Below are positions 1-7,895 of a stretch of 64,000 bases of DNA, piece after piece; the first letter of the stretch is position 1, and each line of letters begins with the position of its first letter. The notes under the pieces are model-generated. The model saw only the letters and a list, made by a program, of their open reading frames with translations. It was not told the origin of the DNA and made no database searches. A program made the position numbers and the translations under genes. Source of the DNA: Myxococcus virescens (GTDB lineage: Bacteria > Myxococcota > Myxococcia > Myxococcales > Myxococcaceae); contig NZ_FNAJ01000001.1 in assembly GCF_900101905.1 (NCBI RefSeq), forward strand, positions 62,001 to 126,000, given 5' to 3'.

Positions 1-934
1 TGTCCGTGGAGAGTCCTTCGTCATCCATGGATACGCGCCGCGTGCCCGTGGGGTGGTTCGGGTCATCCACCACGCTCAGGACCGAGGGGAACACCTTGCG
101 CCCCACGGCCCGGGCCAGCGCGGGCGTGGCGGCGGCCACGTCGCCCCGTAGCAACCAGATGAGCCCCGCCGCGAGCGGCGCGGCCACCGCCGGCCGCAGC
201 ACCAGGGGGAGGTCGCGGTCCAGCGACTCCGCGGGGCCCGTGAGGGCATCTACCGCCTCCGCGAGTCGATGGCGCAGCGGAATAATGATGACCGTGTCGT
301 CCGCCGCTGTTTCGGGAAACGCCACCGCGTCCACCACGGCGCCTCGCGGCGTCTCACAACGCACGAACAGTTCCTCGCGCCATTCCGTGCGAGCACGGCG
401 CGCGCCATTGGCGCGCACCAGGGCGCGCCACGTGGACACCTGGGTGAGCAGCGCGGCCTGCACGACGCTGCCAGGGGGCACGGCGGTCTCGATGAAGTGT
501 TTCATCCGGCGCGCCGCGCGCTCCGGCTGGAGCGGAGGAGGATTCGAGACACTCGGGGAATCGCTCTGAGCTGGTAGCGCTGGCAGCGGACTCGCACGTC
601 CTGAAGTGGCCTGCCTCGCGGTGCGCTCCAGGAGCAACGGCAGCGCGCCTGCCTCACCCACCGGCGCGGTCAGCATGCCCTGCCGCGCGTCCCAGCTCAC
701 GCGCGCCATGGCATCCAGGGTCTCCCCCTGGTTGACGATGGAGCGCCCCGTCCCCGCGTCGTATTCGAACGACAGCCTGCGCTCCGCGGCGAGGAACAGC
801 TCGGCCTGCGAGGGAGCGTGGTGCCGCGTGAAGGCCTCCAGCGCTTCGCCAGCGGACGTCAGCCATTCGCGAGGCTGAAGGCCCGCGCATGCCGCCACCC
901 CGCTGTCCTCCTCGGAACCGGAACCGCCCCGCAT
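1..934 (-). CDS. TldE/PmbA-like protein of the TldD family (3' end beyond window)
   Basis: A frame open from the ATG at 934 to the window edge encodes at least 311 residues; the C-terminus lies outside. Near the edge it reads VVDDPNHPTG followed by RRVSMDDEG, the pattern around the central beta-strand region of TldD/PmbA proteins. I see no HExxxH zinc motif in the visible part, which fits the TldE (PmbA) partner rather than TldD. In well-studied TldD/TldE pairs the two subunits form a peptidase that degrades unfolded or modified peptides; TldD carries the metal site and TldE does not. The divergent neighbour starting at 1131 is TldD-like with the motif, so the two probably form one complex. 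They share a 196-bp intergenic region in which I see no clear promoter. The start is the first in-frame ATG; an in-frame GTG lies slightly upstream. Family assignment is fairly firm, the exact role is not. Confidence 0.72.
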   Translation of the reverse strand, partial: MRGGSGSEEDSGVAACAGLQPREWLTSAGEALEAFTRHHAPSQAELFLAAERRLSFEYDAGTGRSIVNQGETLDAMARVSWDARQGMLTAPVGEAGALPLLLERTARQATSGRASPLPALPAQSDSPSVSNPPPLQPERAARRMKHFIETAVPPGSVVQAALLTQVSTWRALVRANGARRARTEWREELFVRCETPRGAVVDAVAFPETAADDTVIIIPLRHRLAEAVDALTGPAESLDRDLPLVLRPAVAAPLAAGLIWLLRGDVAAATPALARAVGRKVFPSVLSVVDDPNHPTGTRRVSMDDEGLSTD

Positions 935-1130
935 CCACTGCCTCCGCCGACACACACTGGGACTGCTCGCGAGGATACCGGTCTCCGTCCTCGCGTGGGG
1001 ACGCTCCGCGTTGTCGCGCGGAATCCGTATCGGTGGTTCAACCGTCCGTGCGTGCACGCAATCCAGGCACGTGCATGGGTCCACCTCGCCGTCTGGCGTA
1101 TGCTCCTGAACCTGTGCCCGCCGTTTCACG

Positions 1131-2465
1131 GTGGGCGTCACCGACGCCACGGCCAGCCCGCGTGGTGCCCGGCCGGAGGACACTCGCTTGGATTGGTTCG
1201 TGGAGCGGCGCGAAGTCACCGAGGTCCTCCACCAGCGTTCCGGGCTCCGCGTCATCCCCCCCGTGCTCGACCAGGGCTGGTCCATGGGACAGGCCACCCC
1301 GGACAGCATGACCTGGAGATGGGCCCAGGTGGCCGGCGCCCGATGGAAGCACGGCCTCATGCCGGAGGCGCTGGCACACCAGGCCCGCCCCCTGCTCGAC
1401 GCCGAGCCCCGGCTCGCGAGCGACACGGAGGCCATGGTGTCGCTCGTCCGCCAACTGGAGGCGACAGCGCGGGCCGCGGGCGCCCAGCACCTGGACGTGC
1501 TGCTGCGCGAAGTGGAGCGGCGCACGCTGTCCGCCAGCGACGCGCACCAGAGAGAAGACCACCAGCGCCATGCCCTGCTCGAAGTGAAGGCCTTCCACGA
1601 CACTGGCGCGGGCATGGCGGAGCTGTGGCGCTGCGCCGCCTGGCCGGACGTCACGGGGGCCCGCACCGCGCTGCCCGCGTTGGAAGCGCTCGTGGAGGGC
1701 ATGGCGCGGGAGCTGTGGGACACGACGCCCATGGTGCCCTGCCCCCGCGACGTGCTGCCCATCGTCTTTCCACCGGGCGCCGCCTCCGGCTGCTTCTTCC
1801 ACGAGGTGTGCGGACATCCCCTGGAGGGAGACGTCGTCGCGCGCGGCGGCTCATACCTGGCGCGACGGCTGGGGCAGCAGGTGGCCGGCGCGCACCTCAG
1901 CGTCTCGGACGACCCGACGGATGGCCACGGCGCGCTCGGCTTCGCCTGGGACGATGAAGGCCATGCCGCGCTCCCGGTGACACTCATCCGCGAGGGCCGG
2001 GTGGACGCGCCCCTGCTGGATGCTCGCAGCGCCGCCGCGCTGGGCCGCCTGCCCAACGGACACGGACGGCGCGTCAGCTACCGGCACCCGCCCCTGCCTC
2101 GCATGGCCCACACGCGCGTGGACGCGCACCAGGGCCACCTGGAGGCGCTGATGGCGGACATTCCGCACGGGCTGCTGGTGCAGCACCTCACGCCCCGGCA
2201 GATGGACCTGCTGTCGGGCGACTTCAGCTTCTACATCGTGGAGGCGCGGGAGATTCGAAACGGACGGCCTGGGCGCCGCGTGGGCCCCGGCATCCTCCGG
2301 GGCAACGGGCTGGAGGCGCTGGCCGCCATCGACGCGGTGGGCGCGGACACGAAGAACCTCTTCGCCACGCGCGGCTGCCGGAAGCTGGACCACGGCCCGC
2401 TTCCGGTGTCCTTCGGGCAGCCCACGGTGCGCTTCCGCGGGCTCGCGGTGGAGCCCTCGCGGTGA
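1131..2465 (+). CDS. TldD-like zinc metallopeptidase
   Basis: A 444-residue TldD/PmbA-family protein. The metal motif HEVCGH (HExxxH, residues 224-229) lies in the context FFHEVCGHPLEGD, as in TldD. The C-terminal GCRK...GPLPVSFGQP segment matches the conserved Cys-containing end of the family. TldD works with the metal-free TldE as a heteromeric cytoplasmic peptidase that clears small or unfolded peptides and in some systems trims RiPP leaders. The divergent gene at 1-934 is its likely partner. The GTG start at 1131 has no good ribosome site. It is kept because the next ATG (1270) would remove the N-terminal strand region (DWFVERREV) expected of the family. The gene ends convergently with the lipoprotein gene at 2488. 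Proximity to the small-peptide operon (7585-7755) makes leader processing conceivable, but that is speculation. Confidence 0.85.
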   Translation: MGVTDATASPRGARPEDTRLDWFVERREVTEVLHQRSGLRVIPPVLDQGWSMGQATPDSMTWRWAQVAGARWKHGLMPEALAHQARPLLDAEPRLASDTEAMVSLVRQLEATARAAGAQHLDVLLREVERRTLSASDAHQREDHQRHALLEVKAFHDTGAGMAELWRCAAWPDVTGARTALPALEALVEGMARELWDTTPMVPCPRDVLPIVFPPGAASGCFFHEVCGHPLEGDVVARGGSYLARRLGQQVAGAHLSVSDDPTDGHGALGFAWDDEGHAALPVTLIREGRVDAPLLDARSAAALGRLPNGHGRRVSYRHPPLPRMAHTRVDAHQGHLEALMADIPHGLLVQHLTPRQMDLLSGDFSFYIVEAREIRNGRPGRRVGPGILRGNGLEALAAIDAVGADTKNLFATRGCRKLDHGPLPVSFGQPTVRFRGLAVEPSR

Positions 2466-2492
2466 GCGCCGTGGGCGCCTGGGTGCGTCACC
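2461..2492. terminator. Candidate bidirectional terminator hairpin
   Basis: The 22-bp gap between two convergent stop codons contains a GCGCC/GGCGC stem (2466-2470 with 2474-2478, loop GTG). It is enclosed by an outer GGTGA/TCACC pair at 2461-2465 and 2488-2492. There is no T-run, so intrinsic termination is plausible but unproven. Confidence 0.4.
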
Positions 2493-3585
2493 CCTCTGGG
2501 TAGCAGAGGAAGCCGAAGTCCGGCGGCGGCGCGGGCTCCTCGTAGGGGTTCTCTTCCACGGGCGGCGAGGCCTCCATGGCGAACAGGCGCGTGAAGGACA
2601 CGCCCGGCGGCAGGCCCTCGACGAAGAAGGGAGGCACCTCCCAGGGCCGGCCCTCTTCCTCGTCCTCCAGGGTGTCCACGAAGCTCACCGTCAGCGCGCT
2701 CGGGGCGCCCGGCTGCACCACCAGGGCGTAGTAGCCCAGGCTGCTCATGCCGTCGGGGACCGCGAAGTAGCCCATGTCCGTCTGGCCCGGGAACGAGCCC
2801 GGCGGCGCCCAGTCGATGGCGTACAGCGTGCCCGCCGTCGTCTCCGCCGCGATGTCTCCGCTGGGGAACAGGAACGCGTCCAGCACCGGGCTGGGCGAGT
2901 AGACCCACAGCAGCGCCACCGAGCGGCCCGACGAGGCATCCGCCAGGCTGGCCGGGGAGACGGACGTCCCGGTCTCCTCGGAAATCACCTGCGCCAGCGC
3001 GCCGAGCGCGCCCGCCTCGCCCACGATGGCCGGCGACTGGATGAGGCACTGCGTCCCGGTGGCCGCGATGGGCCGCAGGCTGGTGGTGGCGTAGTACGGC
3101 ACCGCGGGGATGGGCGCGTGGCCCTCCTCCTCCGGGAACATGTCGGCGGCCCCCACGGAGAGCCCGGGCGCGGGCTCGGCGCGCATGAGGTACGGCACCG
3201 TCGGGTCGGAGGGAATGCCTTCCGTCTGGAAGTTGCCCCAGGGCGGCATCGCGGGGCCGCTGGTGTCGACCACCTCGCCGGTGGGCCCCACCATGCTGAC
3301 CTGCGCGCCCCACACGGACGCGCGCATCACCGTGGGCATGCCATACAGCAGCGCCGGCAGCGGCGGCCCGGCCTCCGGGTCCTCCGGGTCGGGCGGCCAC
3401 ATGACGAAGGTGTAGAACATCGCCTCCGGATCGAAGACGACGCCGGAGACGGGCACCCGCCGGCCGGGCAGGTCGGTGTAGGGCGCCTCGGCGTCCAGCT
3501 TGGGCGGAGGCGGTGCGCTGCTATCAGCGCACGCGCTCAGCACGGCGGCGGACAGGGTCGAGGCAATGAGAGAGCGAACCTTCAT
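2488..3585 (-). CDS. Predicted lipoprotein, function unknown
   Basis: 365 residues. The ATG at 3585 gives an N-terminus with Lys/Arg, a hydrophobic stretch and the lipobox LSAC, then a low-complexity linker (Ser, Ala, Pro) typical of outer-membrane-bound lipoproteins. A longer reading from 3798 would run into the upstream cytochrome gene and has no signal peptide, so it is rejected. The mature part is acidic and rich in Pro, Gly and aromatic residues; I recognise no catalytic motif. It looks like a beta-rich secreted domain. It is the last gene of the minus-strand operon, 17 bp after the multihaem cytochrome gene, so it may be an accessory or surface component of that electron-transfer system. 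I do not recognise the family. Confidence 0.8.
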   Translation of the reverse strand: MKVRSLIASTLSAAVLSACADSSAPPPPKLDAEAPYTDLPGRRVPVSGVVFDPEAMFYTFVMWPPDPEDPEAGPPLPALLYGMPTVMRASVWGAQVSMVGPTGEVVDTSGPAMPPWGNFQTEGIPSDPTVPYLMRAEPAPGLSVGAADMFPEEEGHAPIPAVPYYATTSLRPIAATGTQCLIQSPAIVGEAGALGALAQVISEETGTSVSPASLADASSGRSVALLWVYSPSPVLDAFLFPSGDIAAETTAGTLYAIDWAPPGSFPGQTDMGYFAVPDGMSSLGYYALVVQPGAPSALTVSFVDTLEDEEEGRPWEVPPFFVEGLPPGVSFTRLFAMEASPPVEENPYEEPAPPPDFGFLCYPEG

Positions 3586-3602
3586 GGCGTTCCTCTGAGG
3601 GC

Positions 3603-5486
3603 TCAGCGGGGCGGGAGGATGTGCTCGGCCGGCGGCGTGGTGACGTGGCACGACTCGGCGCAGTTGCCGTAGCCGTTGGGCGTGTTCTGCATGGGCTCGA
3701 AGCGAAGGTCGAAGTACTCCGTGCCGTGCGACGCCACGTGGCAGCCATTGCAGCTCATCAGGCTGGGCCACAGCGTGCTCTCCCGCGTCAGGTGACACAT
3801 GGTGCAGTCACCCTTGTTCTGGTTGTACTTGCGCGAGCTGTTGTGGATGCGGTGGATGATGTCCGGCAGGTAGCCGTAGCCCTCCTCGATGTGGCACGTC
3901 TTGCACGCCTCCACGTGGTCCACGGACATGCCGTGGTGCACGTTGGACAGCGAGTTCACCCCGTTGTGGCACACTTGGCAGTTGCCCACGCGGCCCGGGT
4001 ACGTGGTGGGCTGGGCCTGGCCCACCTGGAAGAAGAAGGGGTCCAGCCGGTTGAGGCGCTCGCCCATGAAGGTGCGGTGCCCCTTGAGGAGGATGGCGTA
4101 GGTGCCCGCCTTCGCGTTCGGCGGCAGCGTCACCGAGTAGTGCGTGGGCGGCTGGGCATCACCGCCACCCGCGAGCAGGTTGGAGCCGGGCGGCAGGTAG
4201 AAGTGCGGCTCGCTGAACAGCGGGAAGGAGAAGTACGGCAGCGCGTAGGAACCGCGCGACACCTGCAGGTCCTGCAGCGGGCCCACCACCTTGAAGCCGG
4301 ACTCCGAGGAGCTGGCCTCGCGGTAGGTCAGCAGCATCTCCTCGTTGAAATACGCGAGGCCGTTGGAGGACTCGCCCATGTACTCGTTGTAGCTGGGCAT
4401 CCGGTTGCGCGGATGCAGGCCGTTGCCGTCCCCGTCGCGCAGCGACACCATGAAGTCCACCGAGTCACCGGGCATGAAGTAGCTGCCGTTGGCCGGGCGG
4501 TTGACGCGCACCGCCTGCGTCAGGCCGAAGCCACAAGGCACCTGTTCGTCGGTGGCCAGCCCGCTTTCATCCAGCCGGTAGCAGGTGGCCGGACGCTCCG
4601 CCTCGGGGGTGAAGACGATGGGGAAGAGGAAGGGCTTGAGGGGCAGCAGGCTCCAGGTGACGCGGATGAGTCCCTCGCCGGAGAGCTGCGGCATGGTCAG
4701 CGTCTTGAACGGGTTGGTGGCGCCGGAGAAGGACGCCTTCACCATCGTCTTGTAGGTGGGCTCGGTGCCGTCCGGCAGCAGGCTCACCTCCGGGTCTCCC
4801 GGGAAGCGAGGCCGCGCCAGGTCCGCCACCAGCCAGCTGGCGCGCGTGCGGCCCGTGGTGGCGCCCTCACCCATGAAGTCACGGCGGCTGTAGGTGATGG
4901 AGGTGCGCACGGCGCCGTCCGCGTCGAGCACCTCGATGAGGAAGGTGTCGTCCAGCGAGCGCATCCACGCGGCGTTCTCGTAGTACGTCTCGCGCTGGAA
5001 GGTGGAGTCGAAGTCGTTCGTCCACTCGTCCCGGCCCACCGTCACGCCCGACCAGTCCAGGTCCTTGAAGCGCGACTCCTTGCGCATCCAGAAGGACGGG
5101 GCGTGCTGGTTCTTGAAGTCGGTGTGGACGTCGGAGACGGCGTCCACCGCGGTGAACTCGCGGATGAAGTAGCTGACGCCCGGCGTCACCTCGAACCGCG
5201 CCGAAGGCGGCACCTGCTGGCCCATCCTGTTCATGGCCTCGCAGGTGGCCGGATAGTCCGGCAGGTCCAGCGAGCCGGCCGACACCGGCTCACCGGTGGG
5301 CAGGATGGCGCAGCCATTGAAGTACAGCAGGGACAGGGAGATGGCGCCGGAGGCCGAGCTCGAATACGGGTCGAACGCCCTCGCGCCGCGGCCACGGGTC
5401 CCTTCGGCGTCGCCGATGTTGAAGACGTCGCAGCCGGCGGAGCACGCCAGCACGGACAGGAGCAGTCGCTTGAAAAGAGATTTCAT
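3603..5486 (-). CDS. Multihaem cytochrome c lipoprotein (OmcA/MtrC-like architecture)
   Basis: 627 residues. The ATG at 5486 begins a lipoprotein signal (MKSLFKRLLLSVLAC). Residues from about 30 to 490 are a long beta-rich, haem-free region. The last ~130 residues hold four CXXCH sites (CQVCH, CKTCH, CTMCH, CNGCH) and a fifth site with three intervening residues, CAESCH, close to the C-terminus. Additional His residues (VHH, IHRIHN) could be distal ligands. This resembles surface cytochromes of the OmcA/MtrC type but has fewer haems than the decahaem proteins. It would act on the periplasmic or outer face as an electron carrier. It lies between a dihaem cytochrome lipoprotein upstream (105-bp gap) and a lipoprotein downstream, apparently in one operon. 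A longer start at 5528 lacks a signal and is less likely. Confidence 0.85.
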   Translation of the reverse strand: MKSLFKRLLLSVLACSAGCDVFNIGDAEGTRGRGARAFDPYSSSASGAISLSLLYFNGCAILPTGEPVSAGSLDLPDYPATCEAMNRMGQQVPPSARFEVTPGVSYFIREFTAVDAVSDVHTDFKNQHAPSFWMRKESRFKDLDWSGVTVGRDEWTNDFDSTFQRETYYENAAWMRSLDDTFLIEVLDADGAVRTSITYSRRDFMGEGATTGRTRASWLVADLARPRFPGDPEVSLLPDGTEPTYKTMVKASFSGATNPFKTLTMPQLSGEGLIRVTWSLLPLKPFLFPIVFTPEAERPATCYRLDESGLATDEQVPCGFGLTQAVRVNRPANGSYFMPGDSVDFMVSLRDGDGNGLHPRNRMPSYNEYMGESSNGLAYFNEEMLLTYREASSSESGFKVVGPLQDLQVSRGSYALPYFSFPLFSEPHFYLPPGSNLLAGGGDAQPPTHYSVTLPPNAKAGTYAILLKGHRTFMGERLNRLDPFFFQVGQAQPTTYPGRVGNCQVCHNGVNSLSNVHHGMSVDHVEACKTCHIEEGYGYLPDIIHRIHNSSRKYNQNKGDCTMCHLTRESTLWPSLMSCNGCHVASHGTEYFDLRFEPMQNTPNGYGNCAESCHVTTPPAEHILPPR

Positions 5487-5591
5487 GGGGGCACGCGTCA
5501 CGCGCGACCATGGGGGAAGGGCGCGCAACGATGGGCTTTCAGGGGACGCGCTGGGAGTCTACCGGACGCTCCCAGGTGGCGCCAGAATGGG

Positions 5592-6584
5592 TCATTTGCC
5601 AGACGCGGACGGCGCGGCGGGGGCCACGGCGGGCACCGTGCGCAGGTAACGGTAGAGGGCCTTGAGGTCCGCCTCCGCCAGTCCGGCGAAGAAGCCCCAG
5701 GGCATGGTGAGCTTGTTCACCTGGCCCGCCCGCGCGGGCGCGGGTGCCAGGTCCTTGAAGGCGGTGAAGCGGGCGACGAAGGCCGCTTCGTCCACGGCGC
5801 CCAGTCCGCGTGCATGCGGCGTGAGATTGGAAACGACTTCCGGGCCGTGCGGCGTGGGCAGCGGACGTCCTCCCACGAAGGGCGTGCCCGCCTCGTCCAT
5901 GCCCGCGTGACACGCGGCGCACTGCGCCATGGTGGCCAGGTAGCGACCGCGAGAGACGTCATCCGCGGCGGGCTCCGGCACGGCCGTCTTCATGGGCGCG
6001 GCCATGTCCTTGTACTGCGCGTACACCTCGTCCGGGATGACCGAGCGGGCCGAAGCGCGCGGGGTGGCCGGGGCCTGACGCAGCCAGGCAATCACGGCCT
6101 GGGCGTCCGCGTCCGACATCTCGCGGTAGAGGAGGAACGGCATGAGCGGGAAGAGCGTCTTCCCGTCGCGCCCGGTGCCATCGCGCAGCGCTCGCATCAG
6201 CTCCTCATCCGTCCAGCGGCCGATGCCGTGCTCGGGATCGGAGGTGATGTTGGGCGCGCAGACGCGACCGGGCAGCTCCCAGGCCGGGTCGTCCCAGCAG
6301 GCGCCGGAGAGCGCGGGCCCGGAGGCGGGGCCTCCATACCGAGCCCAGTCGCGCGGCGTGTGGCAGGAGCCACAGGCGAGCACGTTCTCCACGAGGTACC
6401 GGCCCCGCTCCAGCTTCGCGGCGTCCGCGGACGCGGTGACGGGCGGGACGGCGGGAGCACGAGGTGCCGGCGCGGATGCGGCCGGAGCCTTCGCGGGTGG
6501 CGGCGGCGATTCGTTGCGCTGACAGGCGCTCAGCGCCAGCAGCAGGAACAGGAGATGGGAGCGCATGGGGGTGTGGGTCCTCAT
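5592..6584 (-). CDS. Dihaem cytochrome c lipoprotein
   Basis: 330 residues with a lipoprotein signal ending LALSAC (Cys21), then a Pro/Ala-rich linker. Two repeated cytochrome c domains follow. The first has CGSCH at 71-75 and the second CAACH at 221-225, each preceded by a matching GRYL segment, so the protein arose by domain duplication. FPLMPF (Met147) and LTMPWGFF offer the Met axial ligands expected of class I cytochromes. It should be exported and membrane-anchored in the periplasm or at the outer membrane, passing electrons, perhaps to the multihaem cytochrome encoded next. Its ATG overlaps the Rieske gene stop as ATGA (6581-6584), which suggests translational coupling. A second in-frame ATG at 6566 would give an equally good signal peptide. 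Confidence 0.88.
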   Translation of the reverse strand: MRTHTPMRSHLLFLLLALSACQRNESPPPPAKAPAASAPAPRAPAVPPVTASADAAKLERGRYLVENVLACGSCHTPRDWARYGGPASGPALSGACWDDPAWELPGRVCAPNITSDPEHGIGRWTDEELMRALRDGTGRDGKTLFPLMPFLLYREMSDADAQAVIAWLRQAPATPRASARSVIPDEVYAQYKDMAAPMKTAVPEPAADDVSRGRYLATMAQCAACHAGMDEAGTPFVGGRPLPTPHGPEVVSNLTPHARGLGAVDEAAFVARFTAFKDLAPAPARAGQVNKLTMPWGFFAGLAEADLKALYRYLRTVPAVAPAAPSASGK

Positions 6585-7579
6585 TCCGGGGCGGGTCCGT
6601 CCACGGGCCTGCCCAGCCGCAGGGCGATGACGCCCCGGCGGTATTCGATGGGCAGGCGGTCCGCGGGCGTGTGGACCTCACTGGCGAAGTCCAGGGGCTG
6701 GGCCCGGGGACGCACGCCCTCCAGCGTGCGCCGGTCCTGCTCCAGGATGGCCAGCTCACTCTTCACGAACATGTCCGGGAAGTGGTTGCGCAGCCGGGGG
6801 TGGTACGAGGCGAAGTAGAAGCACCGCATCTTCTCCTCGGAGAGCGGAGAGGCGATGGCGTAGACGGTGTGGACGTAGAAGAGCGTGGGCTTGAAGGCCA
6901 GCCTCGCGGCGAAGGGCAGCGTCACGTCGTAGGTGAGCGTGGTGCGATCCACCCGGGGCGGCAGGCCATCCGTCGCCGGAGCCAGCGCCGGATAGACGAT
7001 GCGCGCGCCGACGCCGGTGGCGCGCCGCTCCACTTCATAGGGAGGTACTTCCGGCTGCTCCGGGTTGCCGAAGGTGCCCTCGTGCACGAAGGACAGGTGC
7101 GCCACGTCCAGGACGACCTCAATCATCCGGCCCGCGGCGACGTCCCACTCCAGCACCGGCAGAGGCACGGTGGCCAGGGCACCGTCCTCCAGCTCCGGCC
7201 ACTCCGGCAGCGGCGCGGCGGGCTCCGGGGACAGGCAGACCCAGACGAGGCCGTACCGCTCCGTGGCCTGGAAGGCGGGGACGCGTGCCCGGGCGTGAAT
7301 GGGCGCGGCGGGCTGTGACGGCACCCGCACACAGCGTCCGTCCGTGCCGTAGGTCCAGCCATGGAAGCCGCAGCGCAGCCCCTCCGGGGTGACGACGCCC
7401 AGGCTGAGGTCGGCGCCCCGGTGCGCACACCGCCGGTGCGTCACGGCCACGCCCGAGCCCGTCCGCCACAGCACCAGCTCCGTCCCCAGCAACTGCACGG
7501 GGAGCGGAACGGCCGTCAGCGCGCTGGAGAAGGCGACCGGGTGCCAGTACGGAGAGAAGGCGTCAACGTAGGAACGCAC
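6581..7579 (-). CDS. Rieske [2Fe-2S] non-haem iron oxygenase
   Basis: 332 residues. The N-terminal Rieske cluster has the ligands C51-x-H53 and C70-x2-H73 (CAHRG and CGFHGW). A C-terminal mononuclear iron site is indicated by D158-x2-H161-x4-H166 (LDVAHLSFVHEG). This is the architecture of ring-hydroxylating and O-demethylating oxygenase alpha subunits, which insert oxygen or demethylate using electrons from a reductase. There is no signal peptide, so it is cytoplasmic. No ferredoxin or reductase gene is nearby. It starts 5 bp after the stop of a 56-residue peptide gene and is coupled to a dihaem cytochrome gene by an ATGA overlap. Such placement suggests, but does not prove, that the peptide is its substrate. 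The true substrate cannot be read from the sequence. Confidence 0.9.
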   Translation of the reverse strand: MRSYVDAFSPYWHPVAFSSALTAVPLPVQLLGTELVLWRTGSGVAVTHRRCAHRGADLSLGVVTPEGLRCGFHGWTYGTDGRCVRVPSQPAAPIHARARVPAFQATERYGLVWVCLSPEPAAPLPEWPELEDGALATVPLPVLEWDVAAGRMIEVVLDVAHLSFVHEGTFGNPEQPEVPPYEVERRATGVGARIVYPALAPATDGLPPRVDRTTLTYDVTLPFAARLAFKPTLFYVHTVYAIASPLSEEKMRCFYFASYHPRLRNHFPDMFVKSELAILEQDRRTLEGVRPRAQPLDFASEVHTPADRLPIEYRRGVIALRLGRPVDGPAPE

Positions 7580-7584
7580 GACCC

Positions 7585-7755
7585 TTAAGCCAGCGCGAGC
7601 GGAGCAATCTTGCTCTCGATCTCCTCGAGCAGGAAGTCGATCTCCTCGATCTCATCCAGCTTCTCGGGCGCGGTGGAGACCTCGTTGTGCGCCGCCTCGG
7701 AAGTGGCGGGCTCGGAGTGGGCGGGCGCTGCGGACAGGGTCTCTTCCGAAGCCAT
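7585..7755 (-). CDS. Small acidic peptide, candidate RiPP precursor
   Basis: A 56-residue reading frame starting with ATG at 7755, preceded by a full AGGAGG four bases upstream and ending TAA at 7585-7587. The N-terminal ~30 residues are rich in Ser, Ala, Glu, Pro and Thr. The middle is a strongly acidic amphipathic segment (EKLDEIEEIDFLLEEIE). The end is hydrophobic and uncharged (SKIAPLALA). This leader-then-core layout, the strong translation signal and the 5-bp spacing to a Rieske oxygenase are what one expects of a ribosomally made, modified peptide. There is no Cys, Gly-Gly or lanthionine-type core, and I do not recognise the family. Alternatives are a small adaptor or regulatory protein for the oxygenase. 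It is the first gene of the minus-strand operon. Confidence 0.7.
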   Translation of the reverse strand: MASEETLSAAPAHSEPATSEAAHNEVSTAPEKLDEIEEIDFLLEEIESKIAPLALA

Positions 7756-7829
7756 GAGGCCTCCTGGGTCGGGGGGTGGGGGCGCGATTGTGTCCGGCTG
7801 TCTGGGGGGCCTGTCAATCCGGAGTCCCC

Positions 7830-7841
7830 TTTCTTAAGAAA
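7830..7841. promoter_or_regulatory. 12-bp palindrome in a divergent promoter region
   Basis: The 140-bp gap between the peptide operon (minus) and the beta-barrel/NRPS unit (plus) has an AT-rich stretch that is unusual here. It contains the perfect palindrome TTTCTTAAGAAA at 7830-7841, followed by TTTTCGACA. It could be an operator or part of overlapping promoters serving both directions. I cannot assign -35/-10 boxes with confidence. Confidence 0.4.
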
Positions 7842-7895
7842 TTTTCGACACATGTATCGCTGATTGAGACTCGTATACGCTCAGGGGCCCCTGTG

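Noticed and set aside
3621..6818. 1065-codon open frame on the plus strand
   Set aside because: It is antisense to two cytochrome genes with clear haem motifs; its product is Arg/His/Ala-rich low complexity, an effect of high GC3 codons.
7776..7895. 40-residue upstream extension of the beta-barrel protein
   Set aside because: It would precede the signal peptide and cross the promoter region; the double ATG at 7896/7899 gives a normal signal sequence.
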